A stretch of DNA of 64,000 nucleotides from Phyto melanocephala (Eukaryota; Arthropoda; Insecta; Diptera; Rhinophoridae). The notes below the pieces were generated by a model. That model ran no database searches and was not told where the DNA came from. It was given only the letters and a program-made list of their open reading frames with translations. Shown here piece after piece: positions 34,794 through 45,851 of this stretch. Location: assembly GCA_941918925.1 (NCBI GenBank), contig OW799234.1, positions 45,600,412 to 45,664,411 on the forward strand, given 5' to 3'. Both the position numbers and the translations under genes were made by a program. Each line of letters starts with the position of its first letter. Position 1 is the first letter of the stretch.

Positions 34794-35275
34794 CAATATT
34801 GGGTACCTGCGGTAAATTGACAATAAAATCCACATTTCTTAACCGATTTTTATAGTTATTAAGTAGCTCTCAGAAAAAAGTTTAAGATGTTGAATATTTG
34901 CCTTATATTTTTTTTAATTCCATTTTTAAATTGAAAAATATTACGAATTTTGCAAGAAAAAAATTTTTTTCTCCATTAATTTCTAAATAACTCCAAAACG
35001 ATAAGAGATAGAGACAAATTGTATTCCACTGAAATAAATACAATTTTGTTACACATTTTCTGGTGTTTTATTTTGGAAAATCGGATGACTGGTTCTCAAG
35101 TTAGGATTAAATATGTGTCCGTACCTGACTAATTTAGGGGGAAAAATTTGCCACGCCCATAAAAAAAAATCCCGATCTGATGGAAAAAAACCGACAACGG
35201 ATTTGAGTTCAGCGCGTCAAAATCCATATAGTCCACATCATTTTATTAAATGGAGGATTTTGCTGCAGAGCAGTG
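34794..35275. repeat. Right terminal inverted repeat of copy A
   Basis: Inverse of 32325-32834. The inner boundary is at caatattgggtacctgcggt; the outer end is ctgcagagcagtg. Confidence 0.9.
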
Positions 35276-35295
35276 TTATCTACACATACATACAA

Positions 35296-36033
35296 ACGTG
35301 GTATACTGGTTAGAGTGAGCCAAAATTTTTTTTTATTTTATATATTATTCAAATTTTTATTGTTTTATTTTTAATTTTTCTTTTAATTTATTTTTTTTTA
35401 ACACATATGTAAGTAAACTAAATTTATAATATTACAATGGGATGTTTTTATATATGTATGCACGTATTTCATATGAGATAAATGGTGATATAAACAATTA
35501 TTGTTGCATGATTACACGTTGTGAAGGGTATATAAGATTCGGCATGGCCGAATATAGCACTCTTGTTTGTTTTTATTTCTTTTTTGTTTTTGGTTTCTCA
35601 ACAAAAACTTGCTCGTACTTGCGAGTACAGGCAAGTGTGTACTCAAATATGAGCAAGTTTCTTCCTCTTAACCCGGTAACGTGGTATACTGGTTAGAGTG
35701 AGCCAAAAAAATTTTTTTTATGTTATATATTTTTAATTTTTGTTTTAATTAATTTATTTTTAAACACATAAGTAAACTAAATTTATAATATTACAACGGG
35801 ATGTTTTTATAAATGTATGTTTTTTATATGTATGTACGTATCTCATATGAGATAAATGGTGATATAAACAATTGTTGTTGCATGACTACACGTTGTGAAG
35901 GGTATATAAGATTCGGCATGGCCGAATATAGCACTCTTGTTTGTTTTTGGTTTCTCAACAAAAACTTGCTCGTACTTGCCGAGTACAGTTAAGTGTGTAC
36001 TCAAATATGAGCAAGTTTCTTCTTCTTAACCCG
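35296..36033 (-). repeat. Tandem duplication, two units, period 383 bp
   Basis: Unit 1 (35296-35675) and unit 2 (35679-36033) both start acgtggtatactggttagag and both end with gcaagtttctt followed by cttaacccg. Each contains the 5' end of the hairpin-ended element and part of the outer TIR element (acaaaaacttgctcgtactt). The duplication therefore postdates the insertion of the hairpin-ended element into the TIR element. Confidence 0.88.
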
Positions 36034-36257
36034 ACCTTACCCCTTTTGTCTATAAACATAAGACTTGCGCAAGTCTATTGCGCAAGTGACTTGCCTAGTC
36101 AGAAAGGGGTGTAAAATGCATACTTTATCTGCATGTTTTAAAACATACATAATTTCAAAGACAATCAATAATCATTTTTGGATTTTGTGTGGATTTAATG
36201 CTCAGATTTAAATGGTTTTTAAAATTGATTTTTTATGAGATTTTAAAGGTATTGAAT

Positions 36258-36465
36258 CAAGGCATATTTATTCATCAGGTACTCTTGACTCGTCAGCTGA
36301 TTATTTTTTTTATTACTTATTTTTAATTTCAGCTGTCATAATACATAAATAAAAAACAATTTTCTCTCTTTTCTAATTAATTTCAAATGTCAAACTTCAT
36401 ATATAAAAAATATAAACAAAAAATTCTCTCCTAGCTGCAATTACCTGATGAATAAATATGCCTTG
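36258..36465. mobile_element. MULE-like MITE, 208 bp, 9-bp target duplication
   Basis: Ends CAAGGCATATTTATTCATCA and its inverse, with GTATTGAAT immediately outside both (36249-36257 and 36466-36474). A 9-bp duplication is characteristic of Mutator-like elements. The non-coding interior includes cgtcagctga, shared with 28232-28685. A related copy lies at 45696-45851. Confidence 0.9.
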
Positions 36466-37194
36466 GTATTGAATTATTTTTCTAAATACCGAGCCGACTT
36501 AGATTAAAAAATTTCTTTGAAACAAATTTTTATAGTTAAAATGTTTTTTTTTTCGCACACATTCACAAAAAAGGTTGTTCTTCTATTCGATTCTGTTTAA
36601 TTTGAATTTTCCTGCTAAAAGTAAAGCCAACACTTTGTTCTATAAAACAAACGTGTGTATTATAAGTAAGAAATTGTATTGGAATAAACATAAAGCATAT
36701 ATGTATGTATGTATGAATCTATGTACTTATGCACAAAATCAATGCAAAGCCGATAGATTATTGTATGTTTTCACAAATCTGTACACATACGTACGTAAGT
36801 AAATGCATGAAAACAAGCACAATTATGTTAGATGAAAGAGGATGGCCGCCATAGCTGCCAGATGAAATAGGGGTAAAATCGTCTAATTTGGGGAAAAAAT
36901 CGTTAAAATCGTCATAAAAACGTCAAAATGAAGAAAAGCATTTTTCAAAACAAAATATTTTTTATTTAATGCATAACATAACAAACTTTTTAAATCGAGG
37001 GAGACCAGTGGTTTTTTTAGACCCTTTTAAGTTAAGAACATGACTATTAATAAAATACAATTTAGAATTCATTTCGAAAAATAAATACAAAAAATAATAA
37101 ATTGGCTGCATCTTTTTGGACTATTTGACAAATAATTTTAACCATTTATTGCTAAAGTTTCTACCGATTAAGGTAGCTTTAGACAAACGTAAGA

Positions 37195-37301
37195 CGAGCA
37201 CAACGCCAAAAATAAACTACATCGTTGCGCTTTTCAGCCCATAAATTTATTTCTGGATCTGCAAACCAGTCTTCCTTAATTTTCTTCTTCTTGTTGGTTA
37301 C
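37195..37301 (-). pseudogene. Possible exon of a hAT-type transposase (zinc-finger start)
   Basis: After a plausible acceptor (tttttcacag) the minus strand reads NKKKKIKEDWFADPEINLWA then EKRNDVVYFWRCARLTFV. A basic start, W-x-x-D-P-E, a second Trp and then aromatic-Cys resembles the degenerate BED/TTF-type finger before hAT transposases. Only one of the usual Cys pair is present, so this is tentative. Confidence 0.45.
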
Positions 37302-37703
37302 CTGTGAAAAACACCATTAAAACTTCATTTTAGCTACTACAAAGTTTTGTATAAAAAATGGTTGAAATTTCTACTTGCTACAATTTTCATCATCCTGGTT
37401 CTCTATTGAAAATATAATGTTTGATTGTTAAGGTTTTAATGTATAATTAAAAAGAACTTACCTTTTTTTAAGTATTTAAGCTATTAATTTGTCACTTATT
37501 TTTAAATAAATTTACTTAAAAAATTAAAATTGTTTTACACGCATTTCCAAATTTATATTTGTTCGTGTTGTAGTTATCAGTTGATAAAATGTGGCATATA
37601 CTGTAGTAAAAATGTACAAAGTGGAAAAATTATCAACACAAACACATTAAATAGTGATAGATTTATCTCTTTCACTCTGTTCTATCTATCTATCTATCTT
37701 CTA

Positions 37704-37723
37704 TCTATATATATAAAAGTGAA

Positions 37724-37776
<53 letters not shown>

Positions 37777-38596
37777 GCTATAGACTCTGAAACTGTAAAA
37801 CCGATCGGGCTCAAACTTTGGTAAGTTGTTGTACACATACCGGGGAGTGTTTATGGATGAAAAAAAGTGGGCGGGGCCACGCCCATAAAAAATTAGTTAT
37901 CAGTTTTAGCTACTTGCACTTGACCGATTTTTCTGAAACTTTGTACACATATCGAGCTGTCATGACTAAATAATTTCGTGATAAGAAAAGTGGGCGGGGC
38001 CACGCCCCTAAAAAAGTTTTAATTTTGAGGCACTTGCACTGGACCGATTTTTCTGAAACTGTGCACACATATTAAGCTGTCGTGACTTTATAATTTTAAG
38101 ACTAAAAAAGTGGGCGGGGCCACGCCCATAAAAAAAGGCTATAATTTTGAGGTATTTGCACCAGACTGATTTTTCTGAAACTTTGCACACATATTGAGCT
38201 GTCATGACTAAATAATTTCGTGATTAGAAAAGTGGGCAGTGCCACGCCCATAAAAAAAAGGTATCATTTTGAAGTACTTGCACTTGACCGATTATTCTGA
38301 AACTTTGCACACATATTGAGCTGTTATGACTTTACAATTTCGTGATAAAAAAAGTGGGCAGGGCCACGCCCATAAAAACAATTTTAATTTTGAGGTACTT
38401 GCACTGGTCCAATTCTTCTGAAACTTTGCACACATATTGAGCTGTTATGACCTTACAATTTCGCGACTAGAAAAGTGGGCAATGCCACGCCCATAAAAAA
38501 TAAAATTTTTAGGTTTTTTCACTTGATATTCAATTAAAATTCAGAATGCATTTTGATACATTAAGGGGCGTAGCAACGCGCGCCGGGTTTGGCTAG
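37704..38596 (+). mobile_element. Non-autonomous Helitron, copy 2
   Basis: Same family as 11194-12010: start TCTATATATATAAAAGTG preceded by A, end gcgcgccgggtttggCTAG followed by T. It has six tandem units of about 120 bp with the gtgggc(n)gccacgcccat motif, landmark aaact near 37813, 37936, 38056, 38178, 38301 and 38422. A (GT)n run of about 46 bases in the 5' region accounts for much of the extra length. No coding capacity. Confidence 0.9.
37729..37774. repeat. GT dinucleotide microsatellite
   Basis: About 23 uninterrupted GT units inside Helitron copy 2; copy 1 has only about six at the same place. Confidence 0.95.
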
Positions 38597-38773
38597 TTAT
38601 TAATAAAATAAAAAACCGTTACAATTTATTTTTATTTAGTTTAAGGTTGATATAAAAGTAATAAAAAAAGTTGCAAACTTGAGTTTTAAAAAATCGTCAA
38701 AAACAAAACAAAAATCGTCAACAAGTATTTTTTAGCACGTCAAATCGTCAAATCTGGCAGCTATGATGGCAGC

Positions 38774-39319
38774 TAAAAGCTACCAAACGAGCGAGCGAAC
38801 AAGCTAACAAACTCATTAAATAACAAAACCCACTGTGACATTTGCAAGCTCAACAGCCAAACAACGCGGTTTGCATTTTTGATTGTCAATAACTATAGTA
38901 GGCAACAAAAAGAACAACTAATACGAAATATTGTACAACAATTGAACAACAAACACATTGTTGTAATATACATAGTTTTAATATCGTATTGAATCGAGTA
39001 AGAAGAATAAGATAAAGAGGGAATGAGAGCGTGTGGTGTCGAGAGATGTGAATATGACCAAAACTCTAGTTATTGTTGTTATGGTCTTTTGCTTATTGAC
39101 GGTTTGGGTAGTATGTAAAACGTAGGACGACAAACACATGTTTTACAACATATGTAAGCATGACGACGGCAATCGATAATAATCTTTTGAAGTTCACTCT
39201 ACGACACTCTACGAGCTAAAATAAATTGAAATAAAAATCAAGTAAGAGCACTATATATTTGGCAGTGCCTAATACAATATATAACATTGATTTCACTCAT
39301 TTTCAATACTATTGATGTA
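38774..39319. other. Unassigned stretch
   Basis: No gene recognised. A weak hairpin-repeat 5'-like fragment ('aagtaagagcactatatatt') occurs near 39240. Confidence 0.5.
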
Positions 39320-39978
39320 CCGGGTGTGTTTTTTTTATAGAGGTATAAAAATTTAAGTTGGCACTACCTTTTTGACTGCTGGCCATTTTGTCAGCTGTCA
39401 TGTGATTTATGTTTATGTTTGATTGACATTTCAAGATGAACAGCGTAGCAGGTCGTATTTGGAGTGATGATTATCCTCAAGCGTATGTTGAGACACCGTT
39501 TCATTCAGAAAAGCTGACTGGTTCTTGTGGTTCATGGGCTGGTGGGAACATTAGTGTGTAAGGCTCGTACTTCTTTGAACACGATGCTGGTTAGAACGTT
39601 ACAGTCAATGGTGACCGCTATAGAGCCATTGTCACTGACTTTTTCGTTCATCAGTTAAACATCCATTATGTACAGTAGCTGTTTTAACAAGACGACGCAA
39701 AATGACACACAGCTCGTGCCATAATTGATTTATTGAAGAAAACATTTGGTAACCGCTAATATACGGCCTTAAATCTTGGAAAAAGCCATCGAAAATTTAA
39801 GCTACAGATTAGACTACGTCCGAGCAAGCCATGGCGGTCATTTACCAGAAGTTATGTTAAATTTTATAACGCCAGAAGATTATCTTCAAATAAAGTAAAT
39901 TTAATATTAAATAGTTTTAAAAATTCATCTTTGTTTTATTCCATTTCAAAGTTCTAAACATCAATAAAAAAACCTTTT
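39320..39978 (+). mobile_element. Mariner-type element, internally deleted
   Basis: Left end ccgggtgtgttttttttata follows TA; the right end is degenerate. A reading frame from 39436 gives MNSVAGRIWSDDYPQAYVET and SEKLTGSCGSWAGGNISV, matching the RIW..D.P.A...P...EK.TVW..LWAGG segment of insect mariners. Later blocks give RAIVTDFFVHQL, ARAIIDLLKKTFG and, near the end, RASHGGHLPEVMLNF. The transposase N-terminus is missing, stops and frameshifts are present, and the segment around the third catalytic Asp is lost. Same end type (tatagaggtata) as 49207-49674 and 30173-30448. Confidence 0.82.
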
Positions 39979-41982
39979 TGTTAAAAATATTTTAGCAATA
40001 TTTTTTTCATAATATTGTTTTTGTTGAGCTGTATTCTGCTTTCAACATCGATAGGTCTATTTAATGTATATTCACTTTAAGCAAATATTCAAAAAATAGA
40101 CGAAGCTACTAAAATGTGTTTATTTCCATCGTAATTACAAAATGTTGATTAACATAAATATTTTCTTGATTTATTCAAATATATCATGTTATATATCATT
40201 GACGATATTTAGTGTAAGAAGACCAACATAACATTAAATAATTATTTAACATATACAGTGGTCACGCTTATCACATAGCATTAGAATCATATAAGAACAT
40301 ACTTATGGGTTATTAAAAGATAATTTCGATTTGCCAAAAATGCTGTGCTACATTTAATGTACTCCTAAACTATTTTTTATGGTGGGAATAATTACAACAA
40401 TCAAGATTTAGGTGAGCTTTCAAAAACCACTTATGCACAGAATCTTTACTAAGTGATTCCGGTTTCATGAGCACGCCACTTTTCCACTATCATATTCTTA
40501 TTAAATACTCTTTAAACTGTCCTCGTATTATATTAATGTTTTTCTTTTTAATTTTTTTTTTTGTAATGCTGCTGCATTTTTTAGTTGCTGGTAAAAGTGG
40601 TATGACAGAGGTATTTTAATTTTTTTTTTTTTTCATTTTCCACATTTAAGTTTTAAAAAAAATGGTTTGGTTTTTAAAAAGCATTACGGATTCTGAATAT
40701 CCTGCTACATGCAATATACTAACAAAGTCATGCACACACAAATACGTACATACATATGTATGTACACATTTGCATTCACAGTTTAGAATAAAATGCACAT
40801 GTTTTTACATCAAGTGGTTGTGCATCGAGCACTCATACATAAGTTTGTATATATGTACGTACATGTGTAATATGATATTTTATTGTAATTTATTTAGGAT
40901 CATGCATTTGTTGCGGGTTTTAGATTTTTTTATGTTTTAGTTTTGCGGGTTTTTGATGTCGAGCTTCCAAAAATGTATAATACATTATCAATAGTTTTTT
41001 GAAAAAATATATTTATTTTTTCTCAATGTTTAAAATACAGGAAGACTGAGCCCATGAAACTATGCCAAACTGCTATGCGTACGTACATATGTATTTACAT
41101 ACATTCGTACATTAGATATTTACACATAAAACGTCTAGTAGAATTAAGTAGTACTAAAATAATTTATACATTATTGTTGCCCTAATATTTAATATAAACA
41201 AAAAATAAATCGTTATAAATGTGTTAATTTTATCATGAAATGCTTTGCGAAAAATATTGATGAACATTCGAACTAAACTGATCCATTGTGATTCAGATCA
41301 GATTGAACTCTATGAATTTCGCTAGAAAGTTCTTAAGGACAAGATTACGGTATTAAGATTACGGTAATTTTTTTTCGTAATCCCGGATAACTTTTTCTTG
41401 AGTTTCTATATTAAGTAATCTTTAAATTTGAAATATTTATATAATAACTTTAGTACATAATACTTAATATGTGGAAGCTATTTTAGTAACATTGGCACAA
41501 AAATAAAAAATTTAATGCACTCGAAGTAATTAAATTTATTTTTAATAAAGAAACAATTAAATTTTTTATTTTATCAATGTAGACAATATTCCCGACAGCA
41601 AACGGATACATCTTTCCTCTTACGTGGTAAAAAAGTTCGAACCGTATGTTTGATGGTGAACACATTTTCACAAAGTTTGTTGAAATTGACAATGATTTAG
41701 GTGGCATTTAAAACACCACATCCACCCCCTTAGTCTTCCATTGGGCCTACACAAACAAATATATGCTTTATATCGATATTTGTTTTTGGAAGCCTTATCT
41801 ATGTTCAACAATCTGAAAAATTTTTAAATGAGGTGCAATAGAAAATGGATTTTTAGCGATTTGAGTAGATTTTGAAATATAAAAAAGACTCCCACTTGTT
41901 GCCGCCAACTCGAATCAAATAGGACCGAATGGATAGAGTTCCTTGTGGCCCATTGTTTCTTAAAGCATTTATAGGACATATT
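39979..41982. other. Unassigned stretch
   Basis: No gene recognised. Minus-strand frames at 41483-41707 and 41824-42015 have no family motifs that I know, though 41640-42010 is less AT-rich than its surroundings and may belong to an unrecognised element associated with the inverted repeat at 41983. Confidence 0.5.
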
Positions 41983-42232
41983 TCTGTGGCTTGGAGCTAA
42001 AAGGGCCAATGTCACTTTTTTGCTCTTCTGAGTTAATCATTGCATTAGATTTGTTTTCTTGCTCTATTTCATTATGGTAAAACAGCTAAAGTCAGACACA
42101 AACCCAGAACAGTTTCATAAATAAAATGCTGGCTAATGTCACTATGAAAGCACCTATAAAAGTTAAAGTTTAATTCCAATTTTCTCAAAAGTAAATATTT
42201 TGACATTGGCCCTTTTAGCTCCAAGCCACAGA
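41983..42232. repeat. Inverted repeat, 32-bp perfect arms, 250 bp overall
   Basis: The left arm begins tctgtggcttggagctaaaa and ends gggccaatgtca; the right arm (42201-42232) is its exact inverse. The arms are much more GC-rich than the spacer. It may be a MITE or part of a larger element; no target duplication is evident. Confidence 0.85.
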
Positions 42233-42727
42233 CTTATAATATGTTAAGCGAGGATAAAATAACTCAGAATTAGTTTAACTCAAAAGTGCGTGGTCTTCAA
42301 GGTATTAAGTTAATGTAATACCATTTCTGTTGTACTCTTTCCTTGAAATTTTATTTCCCGATGAATACAAATCTGTCGCACTAAATTATTTGTGCTTGAA
42401 GAATTATGTGTGCATACTTTATATCCTTATTGTAAATATAATCGACCTTTTGTAAAAACACACAACCAAAGTAATATTTGTTAAATAAAGTTATTTAAGT
42501 GACAATTATTTAAATACGTACGTTTGGTAATATTTTTGTTTATTGGCGGTCAGTCATTCATACTAGTTTGCTATTTACAATTCATACAATATAGATGATT
42601 ATAAAATACTAAATTCGTATTAGGGAAGTTAAATTTTATAAAATTTAAGTAATTTTTTTTTTAAATAAGGACATACCGATTAAAAGCTCTTATAAGTTAA
42701 TAATGAGTTAAAAGTTCTTTAGTACTA

Positions 42728-44469
42728 AAGCTCTGTACAGACGGTTGTCAGATTTTACTTAATTGCTACACCTAAACATATGCTAACAATGGAATGACAA
42801 TGAAGAATTGCTTCCATAAGGTAAATTGTCAGTTCTGACGGTTGTAAGACTTTTGTCAGAAAAGCTGACAATTTCATTGGCAGATGTTGTTCTGACAATA
42901 ACATTATCTGACGATGTTGTCCGACAAAAAATTGTAAGTTTAGACGGTTGTCAGATGACGGTATAAAAAAAATTGGCAGATCTGTTGTCAGAAATTGCTT
43001 TGGTCATGTTTTTTTTTACAATCTTAGATTCCGATAGCGTCTGGGGATCTAGAAAAGCTTTCACAAATTTAAAAATGGAATACTCTGTACCGTCCTCTTC
43101 ATATTTACAATAATTTTTATTATTTTCATTTTGTTCTCCACTTATTGACACAAATCTAAACTGAAACAAGAAACACGCAAGAAAATTAACAATTTTTTTT
43201 GCACAACAGCTGTTGCATTGAAAGAGCGTTTTGCAGTGATGCCATATGAAGATACATACTTAAAATTCCCACGTTTTTAAAAAAATCTCCTAAATTTTTC
43301 CTAGTATACAATTTATGTAAAAAAATTATGAAAAAGGTTCAAATTCAAGATGGCCGTCATGACAGAATGGCGAACAAATTTGTATAATGAGTGAATTTTA
43401 GTTATTAAAAATTTATCTAATTTACCCCCTGCAATATTGGGATCAAATTAAAGGAACTGACAAGTAGAATACAGAATATCATGTATAACCTATAAAAATC
43501 AAGATGAACGCCATGACAAAATATCAAACAAATTTGTATACATAAGATGATTTTTGTAATTAAAAACTTACCGCCATCAATAGTGGTATCAAGTGAAAGG
43601 TCTTGACCTGTAAAATACAGTAGGCTTAACAAAAATTCTTTATTTAAGACGGCGTCCAATACAAAAGGGCGAATTACATATTTGTAATTCAATATGGGTA
43701 TTAAATAAAAGGGCTTGAATAGTAAAATAGATTACGCTATAAATCAATAAATATAATTAAATATATTTTGATAATTAAAATTTTACTCTCTACAATATTG
43801 GTATCAAATGAAAAGGCATAGTTAGCATGTATTATTTCGTATATGCAAGTATGTATGAACGTATAGAAGTCCGAGATTATGTAGTTTGTATATGTATGTA
43901 TAGACGTCTATGATTATAGTGTTTATATATATTTATGCATATACTACAAACATATGTATGTATATTTTTGCTATCAACTTTTCTTTGTAAATTATGATAA
44001 AGTTAATATCTGCATAATTCAAGCGAGTGCTGGTGACATATATAGTAGATTAGTCATGGTCGAATATAACGTTCTTAATTGTTTTTATGTATAAATATAA
44101 TAGAAAGTACAAGAAAATTCCTAAAAACAACATTCTATTCAACAATACTAAAAGCAACATTTTAAACATCTGACATCACTAACTTGTATGACAATGACGC
44201 CATTGTCATATGCACAAAACTTGTACATCTGCCAATATAAAATTATCTGACAACATGTTTCAATGGTCTGACAATAACGATGAAGGTTGTTCAGACGATT
44301 GCAATATATCTGACAATATTGTTGTCAGGTTGCCGTCTATCAATGGTATGACAATGACTTTTCTGCCAACATTGTTATGCAAACATTGCCAGTTCACACG
44401 GTTGTAAGGTATTTGCTACCAATTTTTCACACAATATTGTCCGATCTGACAACCGTGTGTACGAAGCTT
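42728..44469. mobile_element. TIR element with clustered TTGTCAGA motifs, split by another insertion
   Basis: Left end aagctctgtacagacggttg and inverted right end caaccgtgtgtacgaagctt match over about 26 bp, continuing into ttgtcagat. Both flanks (42728-43000 and about 44165-44469) are packed with ttgtcaga / tctgacaa motifs in both orientations, typical of transposase-binding subterminal arrays. The centre holds a hairpin-ended copy (about 43320-44082). No coding. Confidence 0.8.
43320..44082 (-). repeat. Hairpin-ended element, diverged minus-strand copy
   Basis: Contains at least three degenerate units of about 110 bp with atattgggatcaaatt / ttggtatcaaatgaaaagg and 'aagatggccgtcatgacaga' type blocks, matching inverted 18240-18480. 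The plus-strand right end reads 'gtcatggtcgaatataacgt' followed by tcttaattg, the inverse of the family's 5' end, with the hairpin decayed. Confidence 0.65.
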
Positions 44470-44667
44470 AACAATTTGGCATCTAAGCGACATCAATGTC
44501 ATTGAACGCAAGTACCTGCCACGCTCGCTTAAAAATAGGGATTTAAATAAATACTTACCACAAACGCCTACAAACGGGTATTGCAATGATTACTTACTCT
44601 TGTGGTATTAAATAAATACCCGATTTAAATAACCTAAATAACTTGTATGAACTTGCATATCGCGTTT
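44470..44667. other. Unassigned short stretch
   Basis: Nothing recognised. Confidence 0.5.
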
Positions 44668-45446
44668 ATTATACCCTTCACCTGTGGTGTACAAGGGTAT
44701 ATATAGCTTTGTCATTCCGTTTGTAATTTCTACAATTTTCATTTCCGACCCCATAAAGTATATATTTTCTGAAAGCTTATGAATAGAGGAGTCGATTAAG
44801 CCCTGACCGTCTGTCCGTCTGTCCGTCTATCCGTCTGTCCGTCTGCCCGTCTGTCCGTGTGTTGGTTGAAATCAACTTTTAGAAGCAACTATATGTTCCT
44901 CAGATCTGTATATGGTATCAATCTCTTGGAAATATCCAGGAATGAATCGCTATTGAAATTCAGCACAATCGCCCCATAACTTTCTGAGATATGAGCAAAA
45001 AACCACGACCACCTCGTTTTTTTTCACAATTACAACAACAACATACATACATAGATACATGTAAAAAACATACCAAACAAAAAAAATTACAAAAAAAAAA
45101 TATTAAAAATAAGAAAAAAATAATAAAAAAAACTAAAAAAAAAAAATTTTAAAAAAATTTAAAAAAAAATTTAAAAAAATTTTTTAAAAATTTTTCTAAA
45201 AAAATTTTTTGAAAAAATTTAAAAAAAATATAAAAAAAAATAATAAAATATAAATAATATATTAAATAAAATAAAATAAAATTTTTTTGGCTCAGCTGGG
45301 ATTCGATGCCACATTTATTCTAACGTGTACGTATGCACGTATTTTATATGGGATGAATGGTGATACAAACAATTGTTATTGCATGACTACACGTTGTGAA
45401 GGGTATATAAGATTCGGCACGGCCGAATATAGCACTGTTACTTGTT
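44668..45446 (-). mobile_element. Hairpin-ended element, full-length minus copy
   Basis: The inverse of the 57946 and 61021 copies: terminal hairpin tatacccttcacctgtggtg then tacaagggtata, aacggaatgacaaa (inverse), 'ttccgaccccataaagtata', repeated gtctgtccgtctgtccg, 'tcgccccataactttctgag', a long A/T block, 'ctcagctgggattcgatgcc', 'acacgttgtgaagggtatat', 'gattcggcacggccgaatat' hairpin and gttacttgt. No coding. Confidence 0.92.
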
Positions 45447-45695
45447 TTTAGGTTTATTTAGTCTGCAATATGTTTTTATTGACATAAAATTCAATGACAA
45501 TCTATTTATAGCTTCATCGCCACTGCAGAAGATATTATTATTACAATACTTATATCTTAAATATGTTTAACTCAATGAGAATTATTTAAAGTTTTTTTAA
45601 TGGCTCCTAAAAAACACAACTTTCATTATCATATTTAAAACTTTTTTATCCGAAAAACGATATATTTAAATATTTTTTATACACACATTACACAT
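45447..45695. other. Unassigned short stretch
   Basis: Nothing recognised. Confidence 0.5.
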
Positions 45696-45851
45696 CAAGG
45701 CTAATTAATTCATCGGGTAGTCTTTATTCGCCAGCTAATTATTTTTTCTGCACTTATTTTAAACTTCAGCTTTCAACGTCAAACGTCATATACAGAATAC
45801 AAAAAAAAATTCACTCCGAACGGCGATTACCTGATGAATAAATATGCCTTG
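45696..45851. mobile_element. MULE-like MITE, third copy
   Basis: Left caaggctaattaattcatcg, right ttacctgatgaataaatatg then ccttg; the interior keeps a gccagctaatt block and cgtcaaacgtcatat, as in 36258-36465. No clear 9-bp duplication is seen outside, so the flanks have changed. Confidence 0.75.

Larger units (their letters stand above)
32325..35275 (-). mobile_element. CACTG-ended DNA transposon with long TIRs, copy A (defective)
   Basis: 2,951 bp bounded by CACTGCTCTGCA and its inverse, with TTA directly outside each end (32322-32324, 35276-35278). The terminal inverted repeats run about 510 bp on the left (32325-32834) and 482 bp on the right (34794-35275), highly similar with small indels. 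The interior encodes, on the minus strand, a frameshifted protein of the same family as that in 53014-56367. The overall layout identifies it as a cut-and-paste DNA transposon; CACTG termini with a 3-bp duplication suggest CACTA/CMC, while TWA duplications also fit PIF/Harbinger. No superfamily is claimed. Confidence 0.88.
32246..35560 (-). mobile_element. Hairpin-ended element (minus), split by the CACTG element
   Basis: Minus orientation. The 3' end with its hairpin is at 32246-32321 (tatactcttcacacagtgaa, aagggtatata, tcattccgtttgaaatttct). The 5' end is at 35279-35560 (atgggatgtttttata, acacgttgtgaagggtat, gattcggcatggccgaatat, gcactcttgt). The centre was replaced or interrupted by the element at 32325-35275. 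The acggacagacgg and ttatggggtc blocks are missing, so a deletion accompanied or preceded the insertion. Confidence 0.85.
32114..36113. mobile_element. TIR element (cacccctttctgactaggca), outermost of a triple nest
   Basis: A 30-bp left end, starting cacccctttctgactaggca and ending agtcacttgc, is matched exactly by its inverse at 36084-36113. Its own sequence is 32114-32245 and about 35944-36113, rich in acttgc/gcaagt motifs as subterminal repeats, with a partial duplicate at about 35560-35675. Between these lies the split hairpin-ended element. No coding of its own and no clean target duplication seen. Confidence 0.85.
36850..38765 (-). mobile_element. hAT-like element holding a Helitron
   Basis: Ends CATAGCTGCCAGAT and its exact inverse; ATGGCCGC (36842-36849) and ATGGCAGC (38766-38773) outside match at 7 of 8 bases, fitting the 8-bp duplication of hAT elements. 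Subterminal gtcaaatcgtcaaa and aaaatcgtc motifs recur near both ends. A coding remnant lies at 37195-37301 on the minus strand. The Helitron at 37704-38596 is a later insertion. Confidence 0.75.

Noticed and set aside
37530..37790. 86-residue frame with a Cys-Val run
   Set aside because: Translation of the GT microsatellite inside the Helitron.
41824..42015. Minus-strand frame with MTLALLAPSHRNMSYKCFKK
   Set aside because: Looks unusual but no family could be named; partly formed by the inverted-repeat arm.
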